Of a DNA stretch of 64,000 nucleotides, positions 51,341-62,493 are shown in pieces; the first letter of the stretch is position 1, and every line of letters begins with the position of its first letter. This stretch comes from Leishmania donovani (Eukaryota > Euglenozoa > Kinetoplastea > Trypanosomatida > Trypanosomatidae): contig NC_018256.1 of the NCBI RefSeq assembly GCF_000227135.1, positions 127,969 to 191,968 of the forward strand. The letters run 5' to 3'. The translations under genes were made by a program, and so were the position numbers. The notes under the pieces are model-generated. The model ran no database searches, was not told the origin of the DNA, and was given only the letters and a program-made list of their open reading frames with translations.

Positions 51341-54300
51341 TCAACGAGCGTGCGCAGGTGTGCGAGCGCCAGTGTTGATGGCCGTCAAAGCAAGAGGGGC
51401 GGCAGTCGGTGAAAGCAAGTCTTCGAGAAAGGCCCGCACGTGTGCGGCGTCGAATTCATCAGTCGCCGCACCCACCAATGTCGCTTCATCGTCGCCGTCG
51501 CTAAACGCCATGCTCGCGACACGCGAGACGTGTCCCTCCGAAGACGTGGAGGGCCCTGCACCGCTCGGAGCTGGCAGCCACTCTCGACCTGGGAATCGGG
51601 AGCGTAGCTGCTGGCTGCCAGGGATCGTCGACACTGGAGAGCGCAGCAAGGTGAGAAGGCCCAACATCCTCGCCGCCCACGCACGATAGAGCGGCACGAG
51701 CTGGAGCGACGGGAGCGGTGGTGTGCTCGCGCTCGACGGCAGCGCCAGTTCCCCATCGCTGCTGTTGTTGCCACCGGAAGCCGCGGCGGTCCCTACGGAG
51801 GCGAGATCTAATATTCCCTCAGCCGCCGTCGCTGATGCTGTTGCTGATGCGTCCGCCTCGGTCGAGCTGGACGCCATGGCGATGGCGTCTTGCAGGAATC
51901 GCGCCCGCAGCGCGATGTCGTTCGGGTCCATGGTGAGCGTCATGATGCGATTCAGCTCCATGACGGCAGCAAGGTGGTAGCCGCGGTCCATGGCCATGGC
52001 GGCACGCATCTGGTAAGGGTAGGACAGGGTCGGGTGCTGCTCCGTCGCCTCCGCTATGTCAGCGATGGTATGCAGGCACCGGCTGCGCTCCACGAGCAGC
52101 TCCGACGGGATGAAGCAGACTTCCGGGCGACGATCGCGCCGGTGCAGATATGCAAGCACGGTAGCGCTCTCACGCACAGGCGGTGCCTGCTGGTCCTCTG
52201 GCGCAACGTCGAGCTTCACCTCCGCTGAGCCGCGCAACCCCAGCATGCTGAAGCGCTGTGCCCACGCGTGAATGCTGTCGGTCAGCACCGCATTCGCCCT
52301 GCCCAGGCCCTCCGCGTCACGCGCGTGCATGCGCGCAAGCAGCAGGGCGGCCGTGGGATGCAGCGGACGCAACTGAAGAGCGCTCTCCAGAAGGTTCTGG
52401 GCAAGGTGGCCTCGGCTCGTTCCGTGAGGCAGGGCCGGCCGCAAGTCCTCGCTGCGCACATCAGCGTTCGCGTACTGCATCGACAGCCGCACGAGCCCGT
52501 CAGCGCGACTGTTCGCGGTAGGACCGAATACGATGCTCAGCAGTGCCGTCTGGCACGGCAGCGGACCCATCAGCTCTTCGTAGGCGAACCACCGCACCTC
52601 ACAGACCAGCCAAGCCACCCAGCGCACCTCCAACGGCGTGGCGTGGATGTACGCAAGAGACTCGGGGGCCACGTCTGCCCAGTCCGTGATGGTTGCGGTG
52701 GACGCTGGCCCGTCAGGAGGAAAGCAGTCCCGCACCCACGCCGCCATCAGCGTCTCGGCTGCGCTGCGCACGTGCAGGGGGAGCAGCGAGAAAGCATAGT
52801 CGGCGGTTGCGCAAGCCTTCTGGGCGCTCGTCACCTCCTTGCTCTGCTGCGCGGCGGCCACCTCGCGGAGCGCCGTCACGAGCAGCTCCTCCTCGGTGCC
52901 AGGGGTCATACACTCGGCAGCGCGGCACAGAAGGTGCGTCAGTGAATGTCGCAGCATCCGCTTGGCATACATGTAGAAGGTGAGCGCGCTGCAGAGGCAC
53001 AGGGCTCGATTCTGAGGGAAGAGCGTCGGCACCTGCGCGATAATGCCGAGCAGCGCCACCGGAGTTGCGACGTGCGCTGCGTCGTTGCACCGCTGCAGCC
53101 ACGTTGCAGGCGACTCCTGTGCCAGCTCCTTTCGAGCACGCAGCTCAGCAAGGTCTGAGGAGGCGGTGCTGTCTGGGCAAAGCATCCATGCCACCGATAA
53201 GTCGGTGAAGGCGGCCAGAACGTAGAGGTGGCCGCGGTGGCGACAGAGCGACGCACGCCGCACCAGCGTCTCAGCCAGGTGTGTGAGGTGCTCCACGCTG
53301 CGACAGCTGCCGGCCTGGAAGAGAACGTGAATGGCACGACTCAAGGCGCCGTACGCAGCGTCCCAGGCACCGCCTCGGCACAGCTCCGCGCGCGCTATGT
53401 TTGACAGCGCCTTCAGCTGCGAGAGGCTGCGCTGAACGCGGTTGATGTGCAGGTACTGCGTGAACGCCTTCCACGGGAACTCCGGCGCGCTGTGCAGCAC
53501 CGTCCGCTCAGCAGTGGCCCTACACAAGGTAAAAGAGTAGACTGCTGCGGTTGATATGGACGCCTGCTCAGGCAACCGACCATTATGAGCAGCGCTGCTG
53601 AGAGCGGCCGCCGGCATGGGCGAGGCCGCCCCGTCCACTGTCACGTCTGTCGCCATCTCCAGCGTGTAGGAGGGGTGGCAGCGCAATGGCCCAGCAAAGA
53701 ATGCAGTCCGCGACGACGCATCCCCCTCCGCCGTTGCCTCAGCGCCTGTCACCGAGCTATTCAGCTCCGCCGGTGAGGGCGGTGGAAGGCCCTCCTGTGC
53801 CGCGGCCCACCGCCGCGCACGCCATTTTTCTCCCGACAAGGTGCCCGCGCCGTTGTTGGTGACGGCGGTAGTGCTGCGCTGGCCTTCCGTGAGAAATGTC
53901 AGCACGGCTGAGTGTGGTGGGGCGCACATGTTAGGCTGCTCCGCCCCGCATGCGGTGGCGGCGGCTGCAGTGACCATCGAGAGCAAGGGCGCAGGACTCC
54001 TCCCCGCGGCTTCTCTGGGTAGCGGTGTGACGCTCGATGCCTCTGAGGCGTCTGCGGCTTCGTCGTCCTCGGGCGGAGGGGACGACACTGGGCTGGACGG
54101 CGACGGCATTGCAGCGGCGGTTGCCTGCCATAGGAATCGGGCGGACGTGCCAGACGGCAGAGCACGTAGACCAGATCGATGGGGAGCGGAATCCACCTCC
54201 TCCGCCACAGCGGCAGGCGAGGCAGGAGCGGAGGCAGCACCTGCGGCGGCCACCGCCGCCGAGGATGGCATCGCAGCGTCCGTGTACCGTGGCGGTTGCG

Positions 54301-55300
54301 TTGTGTCAAGCTCGCCTGCGCCTTCGTCGTTGGAGAGAGTGTCGAGCTCGCCCGTTTCCGCTTCCTCGCTGGATGCGTCCTCATCGTCCCCGGCGGCTGT
54401 GTGCGCAGCCGTTTCGGCCCGGAAATGCACGCTGCGCTGAGGGGTACGGCTATTCGTCCCAGTCAGCAGAGGCAGAGGGCTGCATGAGCGCAGGCGCTGC
54501 GGCGTCTCGGTCGGTCTCTCCTCGTCCCATTCCCGAGCAGCCATCGAGAATGTCTGCTCGAGCGCAGCTGGCTGGATAGAGTGGTGGTGTTCTGCGAGCG
54601 ACCGCCAGACCCACGTCTGCTGCGCCGCGCCATGCGCCATCCGGCAGACCTGTGAAACCTCGATCACGTCTCTCACGCGGAGGTAGACGGAGATGTGAAG
54701 TGGAAACACTTGTGTCCACAAGACGCCCCACTCCTCTGCAGAACGGTAAACACTACTGCTGCGACTGCAACGGGCACTGACGCTGCTGGCGCCAGTGTCG
54801 TTGAACAGGTCGTCGCCGACAGCGTGGATTTCTGTGGGCTCCAGGTAGGCACAGAAGCATCTGGGGCACCGCTGTTCATCTGCAACGTCTTCAAGGTTAG
54901 CTGAAGTGCTGTTCCCTTCCCTTGACACCATGCTTCGGCCGGAATCCGGGGGCGACGCGTATCGGACGGCGGTAATCTCATTCATACATGCACAAGTGCA
55001 CGCACACGGATGCGCAGATGATTTTCCCTTGGCCGGGCTTCGCACAAGCCCCTCCGCGCTGGCACGTAACGGTGACGCAGGCGCCAAGGACAGGCGCAAC
55101 GACGGGTGCTCCGACGAGGGAAGCGTCAACGACACGTACACGAGCGGAGCTGGGGACGGCGGGCTAGCCAAACTGTGGCTGTCCGCCACAAACGTGCGCT
55201 CCGTGTCAGCACAGGAGGCCAACTCGTCTCGGTAGCTCGGCGACGATGGGGCGGAGGTGCCTGCACAGGCCCTGATGTCGTCATCTGCTCGACGGAGCAT
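51341..55300 (-). CDS. F-box and TPR-repeat protein related to the ETO1 family
   Basis: 1319 residues with an ATG start. A short cysteine motif (RCPRCFCAYLEP) lies near residue 145. An F-box-like segment follows at about 196-240: VFPLHISVYLRVRDVIEVSQ, then VCRMAHGAAQQTWVWRSLAEHH, matching the L-P-x-x-I-x-x-x-L-x-x-x-D-L-x-x-x-S-x-V-C ... W pattern. Residues 240-600 are acidic low complexity. About 620-1120 is helical-repeat sequence. Near 1080-1118, IAEATEQHPTLSYPYQMRAA and the AAVMELNRI that follows closely resemble the C-terminal TPR region of plant ETO1-like proteins (EATELNPTLSFPYMYRA type). F-box proteins recruit substrates to SCF ubiquitin ligases, and the TPRs would bind substrate. ETO1 itself uses a BTB domain, so an F-box in its place is notable. 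The tail is low complexity. Confidence 0.78.
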   Translation of the reverse strand: MLRRADDDIRACAGTSAPSSPSYRDELASCADTERTFVADSHSLASPPSPAPLVYVSLTLPSSEHPSLRLSLAPASPLRASAEGLVRSPAKGKSSAHPCACTCACMNEITAVRYASPPDSGRSMVSREGNSTSANLEDVADEQRCPRCFCAYLEPTEIHAVGDDLFNDTGASSVSARCSRSSSVYRSAEEWGVLWTQVFPLHISVYLRVRDVIEVSQVCRMAHGAAQQTWVWRSLAEHHHSIQPAALEQTFSMAAREWDEERPTETPQRLRSCSPLPLLTGTNSRTPQRSVHFRAETAAHTAAGDDEDASSEEAETGELDTLSNDEGAGELDTTQPPRYTDAAMPSSAAVAAAGAASAPASPAAVAEEVDSAPHRSGLRALPSGTSARFLWQATAAAMPSPSSPVSSPPPEDDEAADASEASSVTPLPREAAGRSPAPLLSMVTAAAATACGAEQPNMCAPPHSAVLTFLTEGQRSTTAVTNNGAGTLSGEKWRARRWAAAQEGLPPPSPAELNSSVTGAEATAEGDASSRTAFFAGPLRCHPSYTLEMATDVTVDGAASPMPAAALSSAAHNGRLPEQASISTAAVYSFTLCRATAERTVLHSAPEFPWKAFTQYLHINRVQRSLSQLKALSNIARAELCRGGAWDAAYGALSRAIHVLFQAGSCRSVEHLTHLAETLVRRASLCRHRGHLYVLAAFTDLSVAWMLCPDSTASSDLAELRARKELAQESPATWLQRCNDAAHVATPVALLGIIAQVPTLFPQNRALCLCSALTFYMYAKRMLRHSLTHLLCRAAECMTPGTEEELLVTALREVAAAQQSKEVTSAQKACATADYAFSLLPLHVRSAAETLMAAWVRDCFPPDGPASTATITDWADVAPESLAYIHATPLEVRWVAWLVCEVRWFAYEELMGPLPCQTALLSIVFGPTANSRADGLVRLSMQYANADVRSEDLRPALPHGTSRGHLAQNLLESALQLRPLHPTAALLLARMHARDAEGLGRANAVLTDSIHAWAQRFSMLGLRGSAEVKLDVAPEDQQAPPVRESATVLAYLHRRDRRPEVCFIPSELLVERSRCLHTIADIAEATEQHPTLSYPYQMRAAMAMDRGYHLAAVMELNRIMTLTMDPNDIALRARFLQDAIAMASSSTEADASATASATAAEGILDLASVGTAAASGGNNSSDGELALPSSASTPPLPSLQLVPLYRAWAARMLGLLTLLRSPVSTIPGSQQLRSRFPGREWLPAPSGAGPSTSSEGHVSRVASMAFSDGDDEATLVGAATDEFDAAHVRAFLEDLLSPTAAPLALTAINTGARTPAHAR

Positions 55301-55445
55301 GGGTGCGCAAGCGGGGGAGTGTCACTGTTCGCGATTCGAGCTTTTGTTTTCTTTGCTCTGCCGTCGCTCTGCAACCGTGCGAGGACGACTTGTGTGCGTA
55401 AATTGCGCTTCCTGGGAAGACACAGTGTATTCGCGTCGAGAGCGA

Positions 55446-55466
55446 GGGGGGAGGGGAGGGGAGGGG
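55446..55466 (+). repeat. G6-A-G4-A-G4-A-G4 motif, potential G-quadruplex
   Basis: A textbook four-tract quadruplex motif on the template strand, about 150 bases upstream of the F-box/TPR start. On the coding strand it is a pyrimidine tract placed where a splice-acceptor signal would be. Confidence 0.85.
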
Positions 55467-58035
55467 AAGGACGTTTGTGCGAGCAACAGCAAGCGATCCG
55501 AAAACTCGCACAACGCAGCCGCAGAAGCACTGGTGCACCTCCAGCCAGTAGCAGACGGTGAAAAGGGGAGGGGAGCACAAACGTAAAACGGAAGAAGAGA
55601 TGAGGGAGTCACGTGCGCAGACGGCAGACCACAATGGAAAGAGCACAACACAGCACAACACAGACAGGTGAGATGAGGTGAGGCGAGGTGAGATGGGATG
55701 AAATGGGAAAACAGCAAGAAAACGATCGAGGCGGCAACACAAACAACAAGCCCGGAAGAAAAGGAGATAAAAATGAGGCGAAGCACAGAAAGATGATAAC
55801 AGCAGCGGCGGAAACCAACAACGACCACAATGGCAACGGCAGAAAGGAACGGCGGCACACGTCAAGATCAAAAACAGAAAAGAAGAAAGGAGAGGAGAGG
55901 GGAGGAAAGAGATAGACGGCAGAAGATGAAGAGTGGAAGAGGTCTGTGGGGAGGGCGAGAAGCTGCAGCTGTACAGAAACCACTATCGTGTGATGCGCAA
56001 GAAAAAACGAAAACGAAAAAGAGCGGTGTGAAGAGGTGGAACACCGAAACAAGAATAAAACGGGGGGAAGGGAGCGGGTGTGTGGTACGTTTCGCCCCTG
56101 CCGTTGACCTGGAATATTGGGGATGGGGATGGGGGGACGCGTGCTGGAGGGACAGTGTGCACGCTTGTCTGTATGGCTAGCGTGTCTATCTCTTATTTTT
56201 CGTGTACCACCTCCGTTGTTGTGTATGGAGTGTCTCTGCTGCACCGGTATAGATGCATGTGCGTGTTTGTATCCGTGTGTACGCGTGAACCCGAGGTGGC
56301 GAGCACTTCGTATCTTTATGTTTGTGTGTAGTCGCTATCTTCTTCTCTTCCCTATTACGCTTATCGTGTTAGTATTTTATCCTTCTCTTTTTCTCCTTCT
56401 GAGCCGTTCGCGTGTGGTTCGCGTGTATTGAAAGCGTTGTCTTGTCTATGGTGCGTGTGTGTGTGTGTGCGCGCGCGCTCCCCGTGGTGGTGTTCGCCGT
56501 AGAGGAAAACGCCAATGTGTGTATACAGATATGTATAGTATATAGAGAGAGAGGTAGATATGTATATACATACACAATATACGCACTGTATATATGTACT
56601 ACGCTGTACAAGGAGGGGGGAAGCGTGTGCGAGAACGAGGCTTTTTTTGTCGTGTGCCTTGCCTGCCTCTGCGAAGAAGTACAGCCGTTGTGTACGAAGA
56701 TAAGAAAATCAGCAGAGCACACCTCCAAAGTACGAGCAGAAAAAAAAAAGAGACGGGGAGAGGGAAAGGGGAGAGGGGAGGGGCGGCCCAACGCGGTGAA
56801 GCCGTCTTCTGCGCGTGTATACGTTGCTGGGCGCTCGTTTCTTTTTGTTGTTTTCCTTGCCCCTGTTGCGTTGGGTGCTGTTTACCCGTGATGCGCTCCG
56901 CTACTGCGCGCTCAGCACTCTCCTGCTCTGTGCTCTACGTTCGACGTTGGCGGTTGCGCCACACGGAGAGGACAACCTGACAGAGAGAGAGAAGGCTGGC
57001 AGAATGCTTGGGCAACAGGTTCAGCACCGCGACGCGCGTACAAATAGCGCACGCGCAGACCCCAACGCAAACAGCACTAGCCACGTCAAGCCCGGCGATT
57101 AAAGCGCCGAGAGAAGAAGTCGAGAAGGCACAGACAAAAGCCGCGCCCGATATGCCGAGGGAGAAATATAAAGAGAAGGGCGTAGGGGTACGACCCGCAA
57201 GAAAGGGCGGGAAGGGAAAGGAAGGAGAGGGGGAGGGCAGAGTCCTGCAACGTACACGAGAAAGCTAAACAAAGCCGCCGTTCGCACCACCACGACCGAG
57301 GAGAAAAGACATACACACGGCAGACGTAAAATGAAGCGTTGACAGAAAGGCAGTGAAATCCGAATCGAGGAAAGACACGGTGTGGACTTTTCAAAAAAAA
57401 AAAAACGTAAGGCAAGACAGACAGAGGGGGAGAGAGAGAGAAACGCGAAAGAGGGCCTCTTGTGACGCATCAACACACAGCAAGGACACAACGTGGCAGA
57501 GCTGGCAGCCCTCGGCAAGGAGAGGAGAGAAGAAAGAGAAGGGTATGGTGAAAGACTTGGCACCAGCGGCGAAGCTTGAGATGCAACAAAACAGAAATAA
57601 AATAAGTGCAGACACGACACGGGGACAACGACACAAGAGAAGCAGGGCAGTGTTCAAAGAGGTGAGGGAGGGAGGAAGGAGATGGGAGAGCGACAGAAGA
57701 CGCACGACGGGGGGAGGGAGGTGAAGCCCGTGCTCTACGGGATGCAGCAGACACAGAACTACGGAGTCAGGCAAACACAAAGAGACAGAGAAAAGAAGGC
57801 GAAGAGAGAAACAAAAAAAAGGGGGAGGCGCTGAGACACCGAGAAAGTCAAAGAATGGCACAAACGCAGAACACACGCACAGAGAGAGAGACACTACGAA
57901 GCTAACAGTCGGGCGTCCCTCGTCTTCGCCTCAAGATGAGATACAGCGGCGGTACAAGAAAAGGCAAGAACGAAACAGCGGCACAACAGCAGCGCTGAAA
58001 AGACAAAATCGCGGGTGTTGTTCGTCTGCGGTGTG

Positions 58036-58057
58036 CGTGTGTGTGTGTGTGTGTGTG
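58036..58057. repeat. (GT)n microsatellite
   Basis: Eleven GT units inside the 6.8 kb gene-free interval. Confidence 0.95.
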
Positions 58058-61000
58058 AAAGGAGACAACGGGGGCAACGGGGGATCGAAAGCGAAAGACA
58101 CAGAGATGCACGTCCTCACGAGCGCACGCCGAATCAACCTCTGCACGGGGGATCACACGCGATTTTGTAATGTTGCTGCGCGGTTCAAGCTCCGACAATG
58201 AAGTGAGAAAGTCTCACTACACGCGCACAGGTAGCCTCACGCCAATGGGAAGCAATGTTTTTGTCCGCTTCGGAAGCGACAGTGGTCTGAAGAGAAAAGC
58301 CTCTGTGATGAGCGAGGCAGGGAGGGGGGTACAGGTATGCTTCCCGTGCGTGTTTGGTAGTGGATGGAGAGCCGGGTATCGTTGCTACACGACCCAACGC
58401 CACAAGAGCAGCGGAAACGGTGAGAAGAATAAAGGAAGGGGGGGGGGCTTGGCACGTACGCACGTGAGTCAAGTAATGGATACAAAGAACGAACAACGGC
58501 ACCCGCAAAAGGCAAAAGACAGAAAATAGGGAGAGCAGGGGAGTTGATCCGCTGCTCGCACGTGAGACAAGAATGGGGTGATGCAGGCCCCCTGCCTGCG
58601 TGAGCTTGGGTGTGGGTGTGGGTGGGTGCACCTTTGCTCTTGACCTGTGAAAGAGAACGAGAGGCGCGTGCACGCACACGTCACTCAATGGCAGGGAGGG
58701 ATGGGGATGTTGGCGCACACAGGTGGCCGATAGCGCAGCGGCCTTGTAAACGTGTATCGCTTGCGGGGGAGAGAGAGGGCAAATCTGTGGGAGGTGACGA
58801 GAGTGCGTAGCCGGAAAAGAAGAAGGTGGTACACCAAGGGCCAATGCCAACGAGGGAGCTAAGAGAGCGCGCGCGCACGAAAAAGAACCAAAAAAGAAAA
58901 ATGGGGAGGGGTGAAAACAATGGCGATGTAGCAGTGTGATGAACGAAACGAAACTAAAGATAAGAGAGAGAGAGAGAGACGTCAGATACAGGCAAAATAC
59001 GGGGGAAGGGGAGGAAAAGCAAGACAACAACCACAACGAAGCACACAGACACACACACACACACAAAGAGGGAGGGGAGAAATAAAATAAAAAGAAACGG
59101 CAGGGCGGTCGTGGCGCTGTTGCCGTCTTCTGTCTTTTTTTTTCTTTCCCTTGTTTGCGTTCTTCCGCGTGTGTGCGTGTGTTTCGCCAGTCTCCTCGTC
59201 GTTGAAACGGCAGGGGCTGTGCGGTGACGGAAAATGAAAAAGGAGAGAGAAGAGGATGGGGCCGACAACGGTGAGAAGCGGGCAACCGACGCGCGAAATG
59301 CCGCTTCCGATGTGTGCTGCCGAAGTATTCTGTGATTAAAAGCTCGGCAGGGGGAGAAGAGGTGGTTGCGCTCTCAGTGCAGGAGCTGCAAGTTACAAAA
59401 GTGCGGTAGTGTAAAGGTGTGCAAGGTGAATGGCAGGAGAGAGAACAAAAGAGTGGTAAGGCGGTAAGCAACAGACCCGAGCAAGATGATGTACTGCCGC
59501 GCTCGCCGATGCATCCGCATGGAGAGGGGAGGTAATGTGCTCACAGGAAGAACATCCATTGCGTGCAGAAGACGAGGTACGCCGCATAGCCATCGCCATG
59601 AGCATATGTGCACATGCGGTGATCAGAGGCACTAGCAGCGCGCACCGCAGCCGTCGGCGAGGCGTGTGGGGAAGACGTGAATGTCAGACGGCAGAGGAGG
59701 CGACAAAAAAAAACTCAGAACGAAAGAGGCAAGATAGTTTTCGCCTCCTTCCCCGTCTGCCCTTCCTCGCCGCTTCTCGTGCTCCTTCACCGCGTGCATG
59801 GGCGTGTCTTGTTGTGTCCATCATGAGTCCACACACACACATGCACACTGTACCGTTGCTGCTCATACTCCGTGCTGCTGCCGAATGTGCACGCGAGCAG
59901 CGCACATCATTCGTTTTCTTCGTGCTAAGCTTAGCTTTCTGCAGATGTTGACGTACGACCTCGGTCACCCCATACGCAGACACGAAAACATACACGCGTA
60001 CACAGCATGCTGCCGCTTCTCCCTCCCCCCCCACTCACGCACGCACATCCAGATGGCGAGAATGGGGCAAGTGGTGAGGGGGAGTGGGACGAAGACACAA
60101 ATATGGCGGCACAAACCCACAAGCACATCCATCATCCTCTCGCGATGCGTCGAAAACGAACGCCTTTATGCACCCGTGTCTGTGCCTGTGCCTATGCAAA
60201 CCGCACAGTCGGCGAAGGCGTGAGTGTCGGAAAAATTAAGACGTGCCGTATCACATGTCTGCGCTACCTTCTTCTCCAAGAAGAAAACGCCGGCCAACTA
60301 TCCCCACCCCTTCCTTACTCACTCCCAGCGGCAGAAAAGCTCGCACATTCAAGATACCGCCATCACGGGAGGAAGCAGGGATGGCGGGAGGACGTAGTAG
60401 ATGCAGGCCAGGAGGAGGGGAGCTCACATGCACAGACATACAGGCAAGTAAGCCCACTCTGTTCCTACGATGCACGCACACGCACTTCCGTTGAGCCCCT
60501 CAATCTCAGCCTCCCCATTTTGCATTGTGTGTGTGTGTGTGTATGCGAGCGCGCGTGCTCTTCCTTGGCGAGGGAGGAAGGGTTCATTCTGCGGTATGTC
60601 CGCCTGCCTGAGAAAAGCGCCACGCCACCGACGCCGATGCAGCGAAGTGGTGAAAGTGAGAACGAGGCGGAGGCTGTGACGGCGGGAGACAGAAAGAGTT
60701 GGCACCGTCAGGGGAGAGGATGAGGTGGGGTGTGCGTGAGAAAGAGAGAGAGGGGAGAGCCGGACTGTGGAGGAGGCGGACGAAGAGAAGCGAATGAAAC
60801 AAACAACAGAGAAAAGTAAAAATAAGATTGCGAAATCAACGAAAGCCAGCGGAAGGAGACGACGTGAGCGAAGACGAGGAGGAGCACACAAGAACGCGCG
60901 CAGGAAGGGGGAAGGAAGAAGAGAAGAAGAGCGCGCGCACGAACAGTGGGTTGGGAGCGGGATGCCATGCGGGCCTTTGAAGACTGGGTGCGCGCGCAAA

Positions 61001-62073
61001 CACGACCACGTGTGCACCTGTACCCGCTGCAGATGGAGAGAGAGCGGGAAGAAAGGAAAGCATACATGGAGACGAACAGTAGAGAGAGACAACCGGCAAA
61101 CATGCAAGAGGACAGGGACAAGAAAAAATGCGGCGAGACGACGCGGATATGCTGCCAAGCGGAGACAGTGGCACACACGCAAGCCAAGTAGAAAAAAAAA
61201 GCGTGAAGAAGCCAGGGGAGGGAAAGCGAAAGCGAGCGCAGCGACACGCGCCTGCTCGGCATTTCGGCCCTGATGTCTGGTCCAGTGCAAGCCAACGAAG
61301 GGATGCGTATCATCAAGTACACGCACCTGGCGAAGGCGACTGAGGCACGGCAAGGGTGCGTGCGTGTCAGAAGCTCAGTCATCAGCCTCTCGCTCTCTTC
61401 GCGTCTGCAGCGGCGACACTAACCGCGATGGTAATCCCCCCTCCCCCAGAACGAAGGATGAAGCAGCCCCTCGTTTTTCGCGCGCGCGCCTCTGCCATCC
61501 CTCTTTCCTCGCTCACCAGTGCTGCTCCACATCGCCTCCAGGAGCGTCACCCCCGCAACTTGTGCTGCTCCTGCCCGTCTTTGCAAGATGCTGCTTCGCG
61601 CCTTCCATGCACTTTTCTCACCTCGCAGCCTTTCGTCCCTTGCGCGCTCTCGTCTCTCTTTTTTGCTCCTCTGTCCGTCACCGTTGTTCGAGCCTATTCC
61701 GATCCCTACGGGTAAGCATCGATGCCTCCGTCCCCGGCGGCCTCTACGCCGCTGCCCTCCCCCTCCCCGCCGCTGCGGACACGCCGCCGGCTGACGGGCG
61801 CGCATTGTCAACTGCACGCTAACACAGAAGTGTCCCGATGCACCCCTTCCGCCGTCAGCCACATTATTGAAGTCAAGCCTTCAGGCTCAACGAGGAAAGA
61901 AGAGGAGGGCAGCAAAGGCGTAAACGTGTACATGCGACCCTGTGTATTTACATGCGCGCAAGTATCTTTCTGCAGCCGTTGCCAATATGGTGCCGCCCTT
62001 CCCTCGCTAACTCCCTCCCTCTCGCTCTCTTGCTGCATCGAAGACGCGCGTACACATACACGCACGCGCTGTC

Positions 62074-62493
62074 TTACACGCTACGATGGAGCCTTACCTT
62101 GCGGATGATTTCTTCGGCATCCAACCCGGATTCATCGTTCGCCTGGATGGGGAGGTAGCCCTCCGACACGGAGCTCAGAGCATCTCGGCTCGCGCTGTAC
62201 ATCATCTTTTCGCGCGGCCTCGCAGTGTCGGGGATCCATTGAATGAGGATAAGCTTCTCGCGCTTCGACCCAGCGTCGTTATACTCAAAGTCGAAGGCCA
62301 CGTAGCACGGCTTCTCCGTCGAGAACTTTTCCTTCAAATCGGTGTAATTCACGCTGCGCTCACCAACCTCTGTCACCTCAATCTTCTTTCCGTCCGCACC
62401 GATACACATCATGACGTAGCGGCTCTTCTTCATGCGCAGATCATCGATCGCGCCGCGGACGTTTTCCTCGAGCGTAACACCAGATATCGCCAT
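62074..62493 (-). CDS. COF: ADF/cofilin, actin-depolymerising factor
   Basis: 139 residues from ATG (MAISGVTLEENV). The whole ADF-homology domain is present: N-terminal SGVTLEENV, the beta strands YVMMCIGADGKKIEV, YVAFDFEYNDAGSKREKLIL, the WIPDTARPREKMMYSASRD block including the long actin-binding helix, and a C-terminal ANDESGLDAEEIIRKV. The regulatory-type Ser near the start is kept in MAISGV. The PREKMMYSASRDAL helix matches the canonical KMLYASSKDAL actin-binding site. The product binds and severs or depolymerises actin in the cytoplasm. Leishmania cofilin is known to be needed for flagellar assembly and motility. Length (about 140) is standard for the family. The unusually long gene-free stretch downstream (6.8 kb) would include its 3' UTR. 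Confidence 0.93.
   Translation of the reverse strand: MAISGVTLEENVRGAIDDLRMKKSRYVMMCIGADGKKIEVTEVGERSVNYTDLKEKFSTEKPCYVAFDFEYNDAGSKREKLILIQWIPDTARPREKMMYSASRDALSSVSEGYLPIQANDESGLDAEEIIRKVRLHRSV

Larger units (their letters stand above)
55301..62073. other. 6.8 kb gene-free spacer
   Basis: The longest gap between genes here. Contains the quadruplex motif, an AT-rich island (about 56510-56605), (GT)n and (CA)n repeats, many purine tracts, and an inverse-skew patch at about 61430-62045 next to cofilin. No supportable gene seen. Confidence 0.65.

Noticed and set aside
58170..58529. A 119-codon plus-strand open frame with less repetitive translation
   Set aside because: Opposite to every other gene, short, no recognisable motif; chance frame more likely, though a transcript map could revisit it.
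58185..59471. A 428-codon minus-strand open frame in the 6.8 kb spacer
   Set aside because: Translation is runs of Ser/Leu/Phe/Cys/Val from polypyrimidine and GT/CA repeats, no domain, and the first codon is not part of a plausible gene start.
60424..61353. A 309-codon minus-strand open frame
   Set aside because: Same simple-sequence translation as above; codon use unlike the accepted genes.
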